A stretch of DNA of 64,000 nt from Zeugodacus cucurbitae (Eukaryota; Arthropoda; Insecta; Diptera; Tephritidae). Position numbers and translations under genes: made by a program. The notes under the pieces were generated by a model, which was not told where the DNA came from, ran no database searches, and saw only the letters and a list, made by a program, of their open reading frames with translations. Location: positions 558,001-622,000 of the forward strand of contig NC_071671.1 of assembly GCF_028554725.1 (NCBI RefSeq), in the 5' to 3' direction. Below are positions 42,301 to 53,700 of this stretch, one piece after another. Each line of letters opens with the position of its first letter. Position 1 is the first letter of the stretch.

Positions 42301-45300
42301 TTGTGTTTTTTTTTTTTTTTTTGTGAACACATCAACTCGACCGCCTTCTGTGTTGACTCTTGTTTTTAGCCATTGCAGTTTTTTTCATTTCCATTTCGGT
42401 AAGACCGGGTCGTTTAGGCGAAGTGCAGTCGGTCTGCCAGACTGCTGAGTGTCGCTACATTAAATGGTTCGAAGCAAAACTGCGAAAATGCTGAGTGGAT
42501 GTTTTTTATCGGTGAATGAATTTCGATACTTTTTCATGCTTTTAATGTATCTCGCATTGTTCCTGCAGAGAAAGACAACTCGGGTTTATGCAGAACAATG
42601 CTTTGTCTGTTTGTCTGTCAGTATTTTGCTCCGCACACCTATTGTTTGTAGCGTAAACGCTTATTGGCTGCGGTTGTGGCATAATCGCAGAACTCGTTTG
42701 TATTTAAGTATATCGGCATGAAATTGAGTAAACAAACCAACAAATATGCGTTTTTTTTCTAAGTCATTATGTCAAGCTTTTTTGGGCGTTTTGGACAGTG
42801 TTAATCCTTAAAAGTCTTACATATGTATCTACAATCGCTTTCATTGAAATTAGCTCTGAAGCAAAAAATATATTCGCGCATTGTTCTAGCTTATGTGTCT
42901 TGATTTACTTTATCTACAACAATGTGTTATTTTTATGCGAGTATACAACAAATGGTATGAGCGAGTCTAAAGATGTGATCGATATTTGCCATAACAATTT
43001 GAAGATTCGCGAGAATAAGCTTTTTGAAATCTACTGAGTCAATCGACGTATACACTACAACGCAAGGGATTAACGTGCTCTATAAAAATCGTTATGTTGA
43101 TTTCGGTCAAAGGCCCTAAAGTACCTCGAGGGCATTCATATGTATTTATGTTGACTTGTTTTCCCAGTTTATTTCTAATAGTTTCTCCGCAAATCGCATT
43201 CGCTTGCGATTTCTGCCATTGCAACAATGCATAAATTGTTAACTTTCCGTTCAGTGTTCTTGGTCTTGTATTCATTAGAAGTTATTCATGCCATTCTTAA
43301 GCTGCGCTGGGTCCGGTGGCGAGCTGTGAGAAAGAATGGTGGGGAAATGTCACACCCCATGAGTGTGTTTGACAAGTAGGAGCGATGTGTCGGGTTTTGT
43401 GTTACACTTTTCTTACCATTGCTAACTTAAGTCCAAATATATGATCCCACCAAGTACACACATACTTGTACCTATGTATGTAGGTATTGAAGAATGCAAT
43501 CGCAAAAGGTTTCATACTATTTCATTTCCTTTTAAACTCATTGAAGTTGCTGACATTTGATTCTACATATTACATAATATGAGATATTCCCACTATTCTC
43601 ATGTTGTTGTTTTTCTTTTTTTTTCAGTAGTGAGCAAAGTATTATTGGCGCGCGCGCCTCCGTCATGGTGTACGATGATAACCTGAAGCGCTGGTTGCCA
43701 TCGGGCACCTCGGCCGGTCTCAGCAAAGTGCAGATCTACCACCATCAACAGAACAATACATTCCGCATCGTTGGGCGCAAACTTCAGGATCACGAGGTCG
43801 TCATAAATTGTTCTATACTGAAGGGTCTCAAATATAATCAAGCCACACCCACTTTTCATCAATGGCGCGATTCGAAGTTCGTTTATGGTTTGAACTTTTC
43901 CTCACAAAATGATGCGGATGCATTCGCTCGAGCCATGGTTCACGCATTGGATGTGAGTAATTTAACTGATTTGGCAATTTAAGCACACGCTTGGCAATAT
44001 TAATATTTGAATATTACTAAACTTTGCGTTTCAGGTGCTCAGTGGTCGTTTGGTCAACAACCCGGCTATGGGTGGCGCTATGGGTATGGGTTTGCCCACA
44101 AACGGGAATGGTTATGAGGAGGATATGGGCTATCGCACGATGACTAGTGAGGATGCGGCGATTTTGCGGCAGCAACAACAAATTACTGGACAAATCACAC
44201 CTTCCGCACAAACCCCAACTTCACAGGCCAATCAGAACAATATACCACAAAGCCCACCGACTCCGCAGGGACATCATCGCACCAGCAGGTAAATAATCAC
44301 ATTTATGCGTAGTTCTTATGCCGTTGAAGGTTCACTAAAAGATTTAAACGAAAATATTGATCATATATAAACGAAAATATTGATCATATCCATCCCATTC
44401 ACGTAACGGAGAAAAAAATTTAATCTTAAGTTGATATTTTAAGTTTATAGTTTAGTTGAGTTTTAATAAGAACTTTTATATAGATGATCTTCTGACTAGA
44501 TTTTCTTCGCGAAACAATTTCTCATTAATATTACGCATATCTATATATTATTCTATTAAATATATATATTTTTCGTTTTTAATAATTTTGGTTAACACGT
44601 TTTTTTACTTTTCTTTTCTTTTTTATTGTTTTTTCACTCATTCTATAAAATTGACTAATTAATTGTTTCATCGCCTCCGCAATAACCAACCTCCCTTTCT
44701 GATACACACTCTATTTACTTATATTTGCATAACAATTTCTTTTCTTCTTCAATTTCATTCATTTCATTACTAACTAACCCGATACCTGTCATCTGTCACT
44801 TTTTAATTCCTCCACTTAATTGTCACGTCAAATCACATCGAAATCAAATTCTTCCTTTTCGAATTTGCCTATCCGAAAAAATCCATTTCACCACTAAAGA
44901 AATTCCCTTAGTGCTCCAGCGGCTCCGCAACCGCAGCAGATGACAATACCGCAGCAACAGCCACAGCCGCCATATGGACAGGCGGGCCAGCCGAACGGTT
45001 TGCAGCCACAGACGCATGTTCCACCCGTACCAGGTCAGCCACAGTACCACGCACCTCAGCAGATGCAACAGGCTCCGCAGGCCTCGCACGCCGTTTATTC
45101 CGCACAACAGCTGGTCAACGCCGGCTATCCGCAACAATCACAGGTATGTATTTCAACGACAACCGTTCAGCATTTGGTGAATGTGTATTCTCAGGGGATA
45201 GACTCAATGCAAAACTATTCCTTTTTGTGATCGTTTATTTACGCTTTAATTTTCTCTTTCATTTCATCTCAAATTTGTGTGCTTTACATTCTCTGTTCTG

Positions 45301-46998
45301 TTGTAATTTTGGTTTAAACTTGATCCTTTTACACAACTTTGGAACCCACCATTTGAAATTGGCCTTCGATCGGAAAAATCAAAAATGAAAAAAACTGAAA
45401 AATGATAAATGTACATAAATATTGAAAACATCCAATAAACTCCTGCTGCCTGTCCGCCCGCCCGCCTATCTGTAATGCCTGTTGCCTGTATTGCTTGACT
45501 TGCCATAATTTTTATCACACCAACTACCACCAACCACTGCAACCATTGCAACCAACCACAACATCATTCGTCATCATCACAGTACCAGCCCAGCCACTTT
45601 ATGTTATCTAATTCTAATCCGAATCTTAATCTGCATCAATATTCACAACAGCAACAGCCGCCGCCACAATGCATACCAGGGGCGCCCCAGCCACCAATGC
45701 CGCCACCACATCAGAATGGTATCGGTGGCGGCGGCGGTGGCGGCGGTCCAATTTATGTTTCCTCATCGCAATCGCAGCCAGCGCTGCCCACATCCGTTAG
45801 CTCGAGCAGTGGCATATATGGTGGACAACCAATTCAGATGCAACAACCACAAGCTCCAAGTGGTGTATTGCAGAATGGTAGTGGTGGCGGTGGTGGCGTA
45901 GGTGTTACTGCTGCTGCTGGTGCCGCTGCAGCACCGCCACCGCCTCCACCACCTCCATTCGGAGGCATAGGTGCTCCGGCTCCACCTATGATGGGTGGTA
46001 GTAGTGTACCTCCAGCACCGATGCCGCCACCGGCAAATGCTAATCGTAGCGCACCACAAGCACCAGCTGCACCGCCACCACCACCGGCAGCAGCTGCGCC
46101 ACCACCACCACCTCCGCCCCCGGCGGGAGGCGCTCCTTCAACGAAAAAAGACGATCCTCAGGCCGATCTTATGGGTTCATTGGCGGCTCAGTTGCAACAA
46201 GCCAAACTGAAGAAGAATAAGGTAATTGGTAACAGCAAACTGTTTTCGAAATAATCGTAATATCCCCATTGATTTCCAGCCATCGGCGGCACCCACAGAG
46301 AATAGCGGTAGCAGCACCTCTAGCGGTGGTAGCGGTAACTATGGCACAATCGGACGGAGCTCAACCGGTATGGCTTCCATGATGGACGAAATGGCTAAAA
46401 CATTGGCACGACGACGTGCTCAAGCCGAAAAGAAAGAGGTAAACCGTGTGTCTATTTAATTATCAACTCGAAATTTATACCATTTTCAATGCACTATTCT
46501 AGCCCGAAGCCGAACCGGAAGTAAAACAGCGACCCTGGGAAAAGTCCAACACTTTACCACACAAACTGGGCTCATCATCATCGAATACGAATTGCAATGC
46601 CTCTTCCAACACCACATCGAACAGTGGTAGTGAGTCACCACGACCGATGCGCAAGCGATTCGGTAGCGCTAGCGAGGAAACGATACTTAAGGTCTGTACC
46701 ATTCCCTTGCATAACATATGGTATTTTGAAAATATTTGTATTTGATTTGGCATTTGTTGTCGTACAGCAGGTTAATGGCGATGGTCTGTCATTGGCTTTA
46801 TCGAGCACTGAGTTGGACACTTTAAAGGCTGATATACTGAAAGAGATTCGTTCTGAGATACAAAAGGTCAAACAAGAAATAATAGAAGGTGAGTGCTGCT
46901 TCTCATATTTGTCAATCACTTATACTCTGTAAACATGTGCGAGTCTAATAATAATTTTATTGTTTGCAGTTATAAAATCCGAATTCAATCGAAGATAA
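33306..46998 (+). CDS. ena: Enabled, Ena/VASP actin-assembly protein (short isoform)
   Basis: Model: 33306-33310, 43631-43952, 44035-44288, 44912-45143, 45583-46221, 46280-46438, 46503-46691, 46768-46888, 46970-46998; 649 aa. Ena/VASP proteins tether to FPPPP ligands and elongate actin filaments at leading edges, filopodia, growth cones and adherens junctions; in flies Ena acts with Abl kinase. EVH1 covers about residues 1-112 (GARASVMVYDDN, KLQDHEVVINCSILKG, WRDSKFVYGLNF). A Gln/Pro-rich linker follows, with profilin/SH3-binding proline runs at about 389-396, 435-439 and 444-451. EVH2 follows: a G-actin site LAAQLQQAKLKK (about 470-482), an F-actin site with KTLARRR (about 524-530), PWEKSNTLPHK, a basic KRFGSAS phosphosite-like segment, and a C-terminal coiled coil from about 608 ending KSEFNRR, which tetramerises the protein. 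Size and order fit Drosophila Ena. Transcription is probably driven from far upstream (about 21 kb) as well as near 38.8 kb. Confidence 0.96.
33311..39199 (+). other. ena intronic DNA before the long-isoform exon; no gene seen
   Basis: No ORF here shows family features. A GC-richer block at 33.8-35.3 kb has overlapping ORFs up to 134 codons on both strands with low protein-like character. Region 38.1-39.2 kb probably holds the promoter and 5' UTR of the long ena transcript. Confidence 0.45.
38830..38835 (+). promoter_or_regulatory. Candidate initiator for the long ena transcript
   Basis: TCAGTT, the arthropod initiator consensus, lies 370 bases upstream of ATG 39,200 and just after a GC-rich, TATA-less segment. 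No clear downstream promoter element was seen at +28. The position suits a long-isoform transcription start, but this is inference from one short motif. Confidence 0.3.
39200..40371 (+). CDS. ena: ena long-isoform first coding exon (N-terminal extension)
   Basis: The exon is open for 390 codons plus two bases and ends at donor GTACGT (40,372). Its phase matches acceptor 43,631 exactly (...ANANGYV|EQSIIGARAS), giving a 1038-aa protein. ATG 39,200 follows an in-frame TGA at 39,167 and has G at -3. The extension starts MKKLYAKASFKSKK and is largely disordered: His/Gln-rich around codons 155-175, a Gly run, an acidic DDDYGDDDSGG stretch, a second Gln run near codons 345-355, and Ser-rich basic patches (SQRSSTLSFSNSRK). 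It contains an FPPPP motif at residues 95-99, the classic EVH1 ligand. Drosophila ena also has a long isoform with an N-terminal extension. The open frame continues 14 codons past the donor to a stop at 40,412-40,414, which is intronic read-through. Confidence 0.85.
40372..43630 (+). other. ena intron between the long-isoform exon and the EVH1 exon
   Basis: A 3.26-kb intron without coding signals apart from chance ORFs. It carries the inverted-repeat MITE 71 bases after the donor, a poly(T) tract near 42,307-42,322, and ends in a polypyrimidine run before a CAGTAG double acceptor. Confidence 0.7.
40443..40605. mobile_element. MITE-like hairpin element with perfect 64-bp inverted repeats
   Basis: Bases 40,442-40,505 and 40,543-40,606 are perfect reverse complements (64 of 64), with a 37-nt purine/pyrimidine-rich loop. 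The ends read GACCGTTTTCACACGGGC ... GCCCGTGTGAAAACGGTC. AAT flanks both sides (40,440-40,442 and 40,606-40,608), consistent with a 3-bp target duplication, as in PIF/Harbinger-type elements; the superfamily is an inference. There is no coding capacity, so it would be a non-autonomous MITE. Perfect arms suggest recent insertion. Confidence 0.85.
43631..43952 (+). CDS. ena: ena exon encoding most of the EVH1 domain
   Basis: This exon carries residues 3-109 of the short isoform, including SVMVYDDNLKRWLPSG, KVQIYHHQQNNTFRIVG and the conserved aromatic ligand-binding residues (Tyr of VMVY, Trp of KRW, Phe of KFVYGLNF). The preferred acceptor is after CAGTAG (exon starts 43,631), which gives M-N-E-Q-S. 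The CAG three bases earlier would add one Ser. The donor is GAT|GTGAGT. Confidence 0.96.
44035..44288 (+). CDS. ena: ena exon: end of EVH1 and linker
   Basis: The exon starts GTG CTC AGT (VLSGR) directly after HALD, finishing the EVH1 helix. It continues with NGNGYEEDMGYRTMTSED, a conserved Ena linker with Tyr residues suitable for Abl phosphorylation, then TPSAQTPTSQ and QSPPTPQGHHRTS. Acceptor TTTCAG, donor CAG|GTAAAT, phase 2. Confidence 0.95.
44346..44389. repeat. 23-bp tandem duplication in an ena intron
   Basis: AAACGAAAATATTGATCATA occurs twice with a 23-base period (starts at 44,346 and 44,369). It is a recent local duplication, with no visible effect on the splice sites at 44,289 and 44,911. 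Confidence 0.85.
44912..45143 (+). CDS. ena: ena exon: Pro/Gln-rich linker
   Basis: The exon begins in phase 2 (AG|T GCT CCA) and reads SAPAAPQPQQMTIPQQQPQP through SAQQLVNAGYPQQSQ. This low-complexity Gln/Pro linker connects EVH1 to the proline-rich core. Acceptor CCCTTAG, donor CAG|GTATGT. Confidence 0.93.
45583..46221 (+). CDS. ena: ena exon: polyproline core and G-actin-binding site
   Basis: 213 codons, phase 0 at both ends. It starts YQPSHFMLSNSNPNLNLHQY and includes two Gly runs and three Pro runs (P8, P5, P8) flanked by Ala, the expected profilin and SH3 docking region. It ends with DLMGSLAAQLQQAKLKKNK, the G-actin-binding block of EVH2. Acceptor CATCACAG, donor AAG|GTAATT. Confidence 0.95.
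46280..46691 (+). CDS. ena: Two ena exons: F-actin-binding block and basic phosphosite region
   Basis: Exons 46,280-46,438 and 46,503-46,691 are separated by a 64-nt intron, all in phase 0. The first carries MASMMDEMAKTLARRRAQAE, the EVH2 F-actin-binding block. The second carries PWEKSNTLPHKLGSSSS and SESPRPMRKRFGSASEETIL, a basic segment with kinase-type serines. The second donor (AAG|GTCTGT) is non-optimal but preserves phase. Confidence 0.93.
46768..46998 (+). CDS. ena: Two ena exons: coiled-coil tetramerisation tail and stop
   Basis: Exons 46,768-46,888 and 46,970-46,998. They encode QVNGDGLSLALSSTELDTLK, then a heptad-like helix rich in Leu, Ile, Lys and Glu, and end IKSEFNRR with TAA at 46,996-46,998. 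This matches the Ena/VASP C-terminal coiled coil. The acceptor is a CAGCAG tandem, so the first Gln may be optional. Confidence 0.95.
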
Positions 46999-48323
46999 GA
47001 TCGGCAACAGTCTGGCACGAGCAGCATTAGCAGCCGCCGAACGGTGATCAAAAATATATTTGTCGGTGATAAAATGAAGTAGTTGGATAGCTGGATAAAT
47101 AGATGGATGGGTGGAGTGTATTGAAATCCGTTGTGGACCTATTTGTTTTAATTTAGCAACAAACTGCAAATTGCAAAATACAACAAACATTCTTTTATAT
47201 ATATACATATAAATATTATCTACAAACGTTTAAATGGAAAACGGAATACTTACTTCCATAATTATACATAAAGGCTAAGATAAAGAAATAACAAACATTA
47301 CTCGAGCTAAAAACACGTAGCTTCGGATGCCAACTTCAGATATGTAGCGCCGCTGGTGCCAATCTAACGGTCATAACAACACAACAATATTAATAACAAG
47401 TAACGAATAAACAATGAACTGAATACGTATTGAAAATTTTTAAATACAAATTTAATGTAGTAGTAAATAATACTAAAATGATGACAGTGAAAATGATATC
47501 CCACAAAACACACACACTCACTAAAATTGCCGATGTTTTCATGTTAATTTACATACCCAAGTATGTATGTATACATTATGCTAAACAACGCGAAAAAACA
47601 CTGGCAAAGTAAATAGTACGTTATCTGAAGAATGAATGCAACGCGTTGTACGAGTAGTTCATGTTAATGTCGCTTTGTGTAGGTGCAAACAAGCAAACGT
47701 TTCATATTTCGAAAATATCTCGCGAAGTTGAACCTTCGTACTATAAATTTATTAAAAAATTCGTATTAGATAAAAACTAAATAAATAAATACATACATAT
47801 AAAATATTTAAGTGTAATATAACGTTGCTCGCTCCATGAATCTACACAATACACATAATATATACAAAATTGAGGAAATTATATGTTCAAACCGATCATA
47901 CGATGTTCGCTGTATTTATATTACATCTACTATAGACATAGTTTACTATAACAAAAACAAAAACAAAAACACAAAACTTGGACAATTAGTATAATTATCG
48001 ACATACACACATAGTTTTAGTTGAAAATGTATATTTTTTGTGCTTTATTTTGACTAAAAGGAACACTTTTCGTAGGTTATTTTCAGGTAGTTAAACAGTT
48101 AAACAAGCAAGCAAGCAAGTCTCTCGTACAAAATTTGCCAATATGTATTATTTTTGTGTATTTAACTTTATAAATCGCTGCATACAAATTCTCAAATTCT
48201 ATAGTTCCTTAACATATCGCAGTCGTTGTAAGATAATTTCCCATTTTGTAGACAAAGCATTTTTAGACGGACTGCGACAAACAAAACGAAAACTGAATAC
48301 TTCATTGAATCTGTTAAATCCAT

Positions 48324-48350
48324 TATATATATATATATATATTTATATAT
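48324..48350. repeat. (AT)n microsatellite
   Basis: An uninterrupted run of TA dinucleotides of about 20 bases with flanking TATA-rich DNA, in the presumed ena 3' UTR. Confidence 0.85.
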
Positions 48351-49213
48351 GCTTTTGATACGAAACATTTTTAAAACACATAACCACATAAATGAGCGAA
48401 TCGTTTGTAATTGAATGATAACGCCAAATTTATCATTCGATTTTTTTATACACACATACGCATGTACAAGCGCATACATACATATGTTAAGTATATGTTT
48501 TAATTTCTATTACTTAAATGCATTTTTATTTCTTTTGCACGTACACACCGTTCTGTGTGATTTATTTATAACGTATACTTCTACATATACATACATATAG
48601 ACATACATACATACATGCATACATAGTTATAGCGCGATTTAAGTGCATTCATGCGACCATTCATTAATATTATATGTACTAAATAGCAAATATCTCAACA
48701 ATTTGTAAAGCAAATATAATATGAAAACAATGAAAAACCAGAATAAGAAAAACTAAACACAAATTCGATTATATACCAGAAGAGAACTGCTTTCTAAATG
48801 TTACTATTACTATTATATAATATACATAATCTGATAATATTGTATCAAACGTGAATAAAACCAATGAAATGAACGAATAAAATCATTCATGGATTGTAAG
48901 AGATTAAAACTAAAAAAAAAAAATATTGTACTAAACTTAACTGTTAATATATACATACATACATGTACACGCGATTAGATCGACGCAGCGTTGGTGAGCT
49001 CCGAATGCGAATGTAAATGAATTCGGCCGGAATATTTAGCAAAGTATACTAAGTAACGGAAATTCTGAGATTCGAATATTGGAAGCTTCTTCAAATAAGT
49101 AGTGCGTAAGTAAAGTAACACTAAATGGCATAGTAAATCGAATACTTGCAGTTCATGTCTTCATTACAGTTATAAATACATTTAATTTACTGGTGATTTG
49201 AGAAATCAAAAAA

Positions 49214-49312
49214 ATGGTAGAAACAGCAAGTGCACAAGACAAGGCAGAATTTTATTTCAATGAACTGGCTGAATTAGAGACTCAACAAAAGAAAACAGAA
49301 GAATCAATTTGA
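49214..49312 (+). other. Candidate 32-codon small ORF or coding remnant
   Basis: ATG at 49,214 opens a 32-codon frame reading METASAQ-like charged sequence (MVETASAQDKAEFYFNELAE...), ending TGA at 49,310-49,312. Its composition is rich in Glu, Lys, Ala and Gln and unlike the Ile/Tyr/Phe-rich chance ORFs around it. After the stop the same frame reads LFPNGLQK and stops again. It may be a decayed gene fragment within the ena 3' UTR rather than a live gene. No family was recognised. Confidence 0.25.
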
Positions 49313-52300
49313 CTTTTTCCTAACGGTCTTCAAAAGTAATGCTAATAGACACTGTTGCGGAATAGGATATGGACATTAAAAGAACGTGTCTTCCAGAGCC
49401 ACTTATTGTGATGGATGTTGCAGTAAAATTTGAATATTTTTTAACGTTGACACAATTTAATTTTTATTTTTTGAGTTTGCATTCAGCCGCTTTTCGAATT
49501 ATTTGTCTTTGACTTGCGGACACACGACTTGTCCAAATCTACGATTTCCACGCGAACGCATTCAAAACTTTCCCAGGTCGTCGGTTTGAAATTTCGAACT
49601 GCAGCGCGTTTTTGTTTCAAGTGTCAAGTATTCGGCAAGAAGTCTGCAAATAGTAAAATTGTTTTAGCGTTACCACATAAACAAATACAAATATACATAG
49701 GATATAGTGAATGCATTACATACAAATGGAGCTTGGATTTGTGCAGAAGTGTATGCATTGCATGGAAATACAGTTGTGAGTAAAAAAGAAAACCAAACTA
49801 GTGTATAAGCTTAAATAAATGTAGTTTACATAAGCACAGTGAAGCAAAACAGAGGCGCTCTATAAATCAGTTGAGAGATGACTCTAGAAATCGAAATGGA
49901 ACATGTGCATATAAGCATATAATGAACGTTCGAAAGTCAAGCGTCGCCAAGTGTTGAAAACAAATACCAATAAATTGTGTGTACCAAGTGTGTACAAAGA
50001 TTTCGGAGGCGTTTACCCACTTTGTTTGCTTTCAGTATTTTATTTTTGCATCCATGGCGTACTAGACATATTGTTGTTGTATACTACTTACATATATTAT
50101 TTTTTCTTGAGTGATGATAACTGCAACAACAAAAAATATAGATTAAACAAATAACTGTCACATCCTTGTTTATATTGTAATAGATGTATGTATCTAATAC
50201 CACTAAACACGCTTAAAATCTAAGTAATTGAATAAGTTTTTAATTTAAACAAATACAGTATAAGAGAATAACGAAAAACCAAACAAAAACAAAGCGATGA
50301 TTTTTTACAATTGACATTTAATTGATAATTTAGTAATAAATAATAAAGTGTTGAATATACATACATACATACGAAGAATCTAATTAATGACTAAACGAAG
50401 AAGGATTAAATGCAAAATAATAAAGAATATGAATATTCAAGAAGATATACAAACACAAGACTATCTAAATTCATATGTACATACGAGTACTTACATATGT
50501 GGCAGCAAAATTGACAAGTAGCTAAAAGGCACAAGACGACACTGAGCGTTGCATTTCAAGATACAAATAAGTAATTCAGCATTTCGGAAGTAAAACGATT
50601 TCAAAAGTAAAGTAAAAAATGTAATAACTGGCATACATGCAATCCAATTACACACACACACATATGGTAATGCAAAAGCAAAATAGACCGAAAATGAAAT
50701 AAAGCCAACAAAAAGTTTATGTAAAATAAAACAACAAGAAATGTGTATATTTCAGCATAATAATGGGTTGGGGAAGTTTCTGCAACGCGACCCGATGAAC
50801 TTTTTCGAGCTGCCAAGCAAATACACGTCGCTTATGTTGCCCAAAGGGAATCTGATTTAGCCGAACAACCTAAAGAATTTATTTTTCAACGATCTGCTTT
50901 AAGCTACGAGAGTCAAGTATAGTTTGGTTTAATCCATTTTTGCTTTCTTATGTTAAACATGTATTTGAATTTCTGCAGATGTAAGTTGAGCAAACTCTAA
51001 TCCAGCCCCGAATGATGTATTCGTACTCATTTATTACCATGTGGAGTATCAGTGCTTTTTTATAATCAGCAATGATAGTTATAGTGACTTTTCCATGCAT
51101 GCTATTGGAATCGGGTTTTGCGATTGTTTGAATTTTAAGGCAGCTGAACCAGGTCTAGGAGAATACGTTGTATTCAGGTGATTTTAATAGTTTTATTTTT
51201 GGTTATTACATCTATTAAATTCGTTTTTATTTTCACACTTTTAATTTGATTTTCTTTTTATTTCAGTTATTTGCTCTTCTGTCAGCAGGTTTCAGGTGAA
51301 ATTTGAATATTCGGTCTACCGTTAAACGCAGGAAGTCTTCTAACCAATGAAGCACAGTTTTAGGCGTAAATGAAGTACATGAAACAAACCGAAATTGGCT
51401 AAAACAGTTAAATTCAACTTAAAGCTTTGCACTTGTCGGAAAGCTCATCGATAGACTTCGCATGGTGCATAAACAGGTATTAGAAAATGGCTATGTGTGC
51501 GTGAGAGTGTGAGAGCGAGAGAATGGAAAACGGTTGTGCGCTGTGAAGGGCGCATGTGGAGAACTGGGGCAAACAGTGACGTGTTTTAGGCGAATCTGTG
51601 TAGCCGTGTGCGGTAGCTTTGCAAAGTTGCCATAAAAACAGCACAACCATTGAGTGAGTATCTGAGTGCGTGCGTGTGCTTGCTTATCTTATAGATTCTC
51701 GTTTGCTTGAGTAGACTTCAGTTTGAAATTGAAACTCTGCGAGTAAGGTACGTTCTGCGGCAAAACAAAAATATCATAAATATATACAGTGTTGTGTGAT
51801 CAAAAGAATGGAAAGAAAATATTTATAATAATAAAGCAAAAAGTAGAGACTAACTAAAATGTGCGCGCCGTCGATGTTTTTCGGCAAAACTATACATGGA
51901 TGTTAATGTGTGATGTGATGTGGTGTGTGTGTGTGTGTTCGCCTACAAATTGCTGTCGATTTTTTCGTATTTACTGTGTTCTAGCTTATTGCTGTGCTCT
52001 CTGCCCCACTCTACCACATAATTGCTGCTTTCCAACCCCCATTTGGTTACTTTTCGAAAATGGTTAAATCGTGGAACGAATTTCCGGAACGAATTCTATA
52101 TATAATATATATGCTATAAAAAAATAAAAAAAAAAATATAAGAAAATCGAACAGCTGATATCATCGCTGCAGCAGCCACCACTCACTAAGCTGCAAAGCC
52201 CCCTTTTGGCCATGATTTGTCAGGTTTTATTGACATAACAGCGCAAAGTGAAGCGAAGGCAACATATTGATACGCTTGGTAGCCAAACAAAAACCAGAAG

Positions 52301-53700
52301 AATGTGTTTGCAAATGATTGTATATACACACACGTACATACTGATATAAATATGTAAATTTGTTTACATGTATAATTAAAAAAAAGATAAAATTGCTAGA
52401 AAACCTGAAAATAATTATTGTAAATCTGAAAACTCAAAAAGTTTAAATATTTACCTGCATACTTATACACATGCATACATATGCATAGAATTCGAATTTA
52501 AATGCTGAACAATACTAAATTGAATTGAAAACAAAATATGCAAAAATTATATATGAAATGAAAGAAAAGTAAAGTGGCTGCCACCCAAAAATTTAGTCAT
52601 AACAAACGAATGAGTGCTATTTTTATCACCCATCAGCCATTAGCGAATTCATACTGGCGGCAAAGCGGCCGTGCTCCGTTGATATGCGCCAAAGGCATTC
52701 CCGGGCGTCGTCGTAACCCACATGATAAGCACATTGTTTACTAACAATAAAAAATAAAAGTAGAATAAAAATTTATAATCTATGCACACACGCACATACA
52801 TAGTCTAAGTCACGTACATATGTATGTTTGTATGTGTGTGTGTGAGTGTAGGCACAAGTGGCATTCCGAAACGGTGTAGCTTTATGAATTCTTCAATTGT
52901 TGGTAAACAAATTCAAGTTGTTTGACAGAACTAATAAATAATTAGAGTAAGAGCTAGATGAGTTACCGCTAGAATAGTCAATGATAGCAATCGGTAATAC
53001 ATAATAAAATATAAAAATAAAAATATTTCATATTCTTGCAGTAAATTTTACCGCGCGTAAAATTCTGATATCTCCATCGACTATACTCGCGTAAATTCAA
53101 GCAAACTTAATGCAAGCGCTGCAGAGGAAGGCACACTGAATTCATACATATTTACGAGTTCGTGGATACGAGAGCATTTCGCAATTGGTCACAAACGGAA
53201 TGTGTGACAGAAAAGCAAAAACGATAATCGAAGAAACACAAATATAATCTAACTCCAACAACAAACGTCGAATATACGCAAAAAGCGAACAATTATAGAA
53301 ACAAAGCCAAATTACTTATTTCGCGAAAAAATACAGTGAACCAGCACCATAAAATATATGTACATATGCATATTGTACGAGGCTTATAAAGCAAACGAAA
53401 GTCAACATAATAAATAAACAGAACAGAAACGAGAATTCTGCAACGCTCAGTGTTTCCCTTTTGCTGAGTTTCGATACGTGCTATCGTATTGCGATATAAA
53501 AGTGCATATAGATTGGCATTGCATCTCAACGTGTGCAGCTTGTAAGCAGTAAATACATACAGACACACATAGGCGCATCGTGACCAGCGCATCCTTTCCG
53601 AACTCGCAGCAATTCAACCGGTGGCCTTGCTCCGTTGTACTCGCACAACGTTCATCCTTTCACAACGTTTAAGACACAAACTATCAATCGAGTGAGTTGT

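Larger units (their letters stand above)
46999..53700 (+). other. ena: Probable long 3' UTR of ena, with alternative poly(A) signals
   Basis: Downstream of the stop, A/T-rich sequence with many A-rich and CA-rich tracts continues without coding genes. AATAAA hexamers occur at about 47,406, 48,854-48,859 and 48,876-48,881, and more A-rich signals lie towards 52 kb. The pair near 48.87 kb followed by an A-run is the best proximal end candidate. How far the transcript runs beyond this cannot be told; the boundary at 53.7 kb is arbitrary. Confidence 0.4.

Noticed and set aside
44456..44662. 68-codon hydrophobic ORF between ena exons
   Set aside because: It is AT-rich intron sequence with Ile/Tyr/Phe codons only, and begins with a non-ATG codon.
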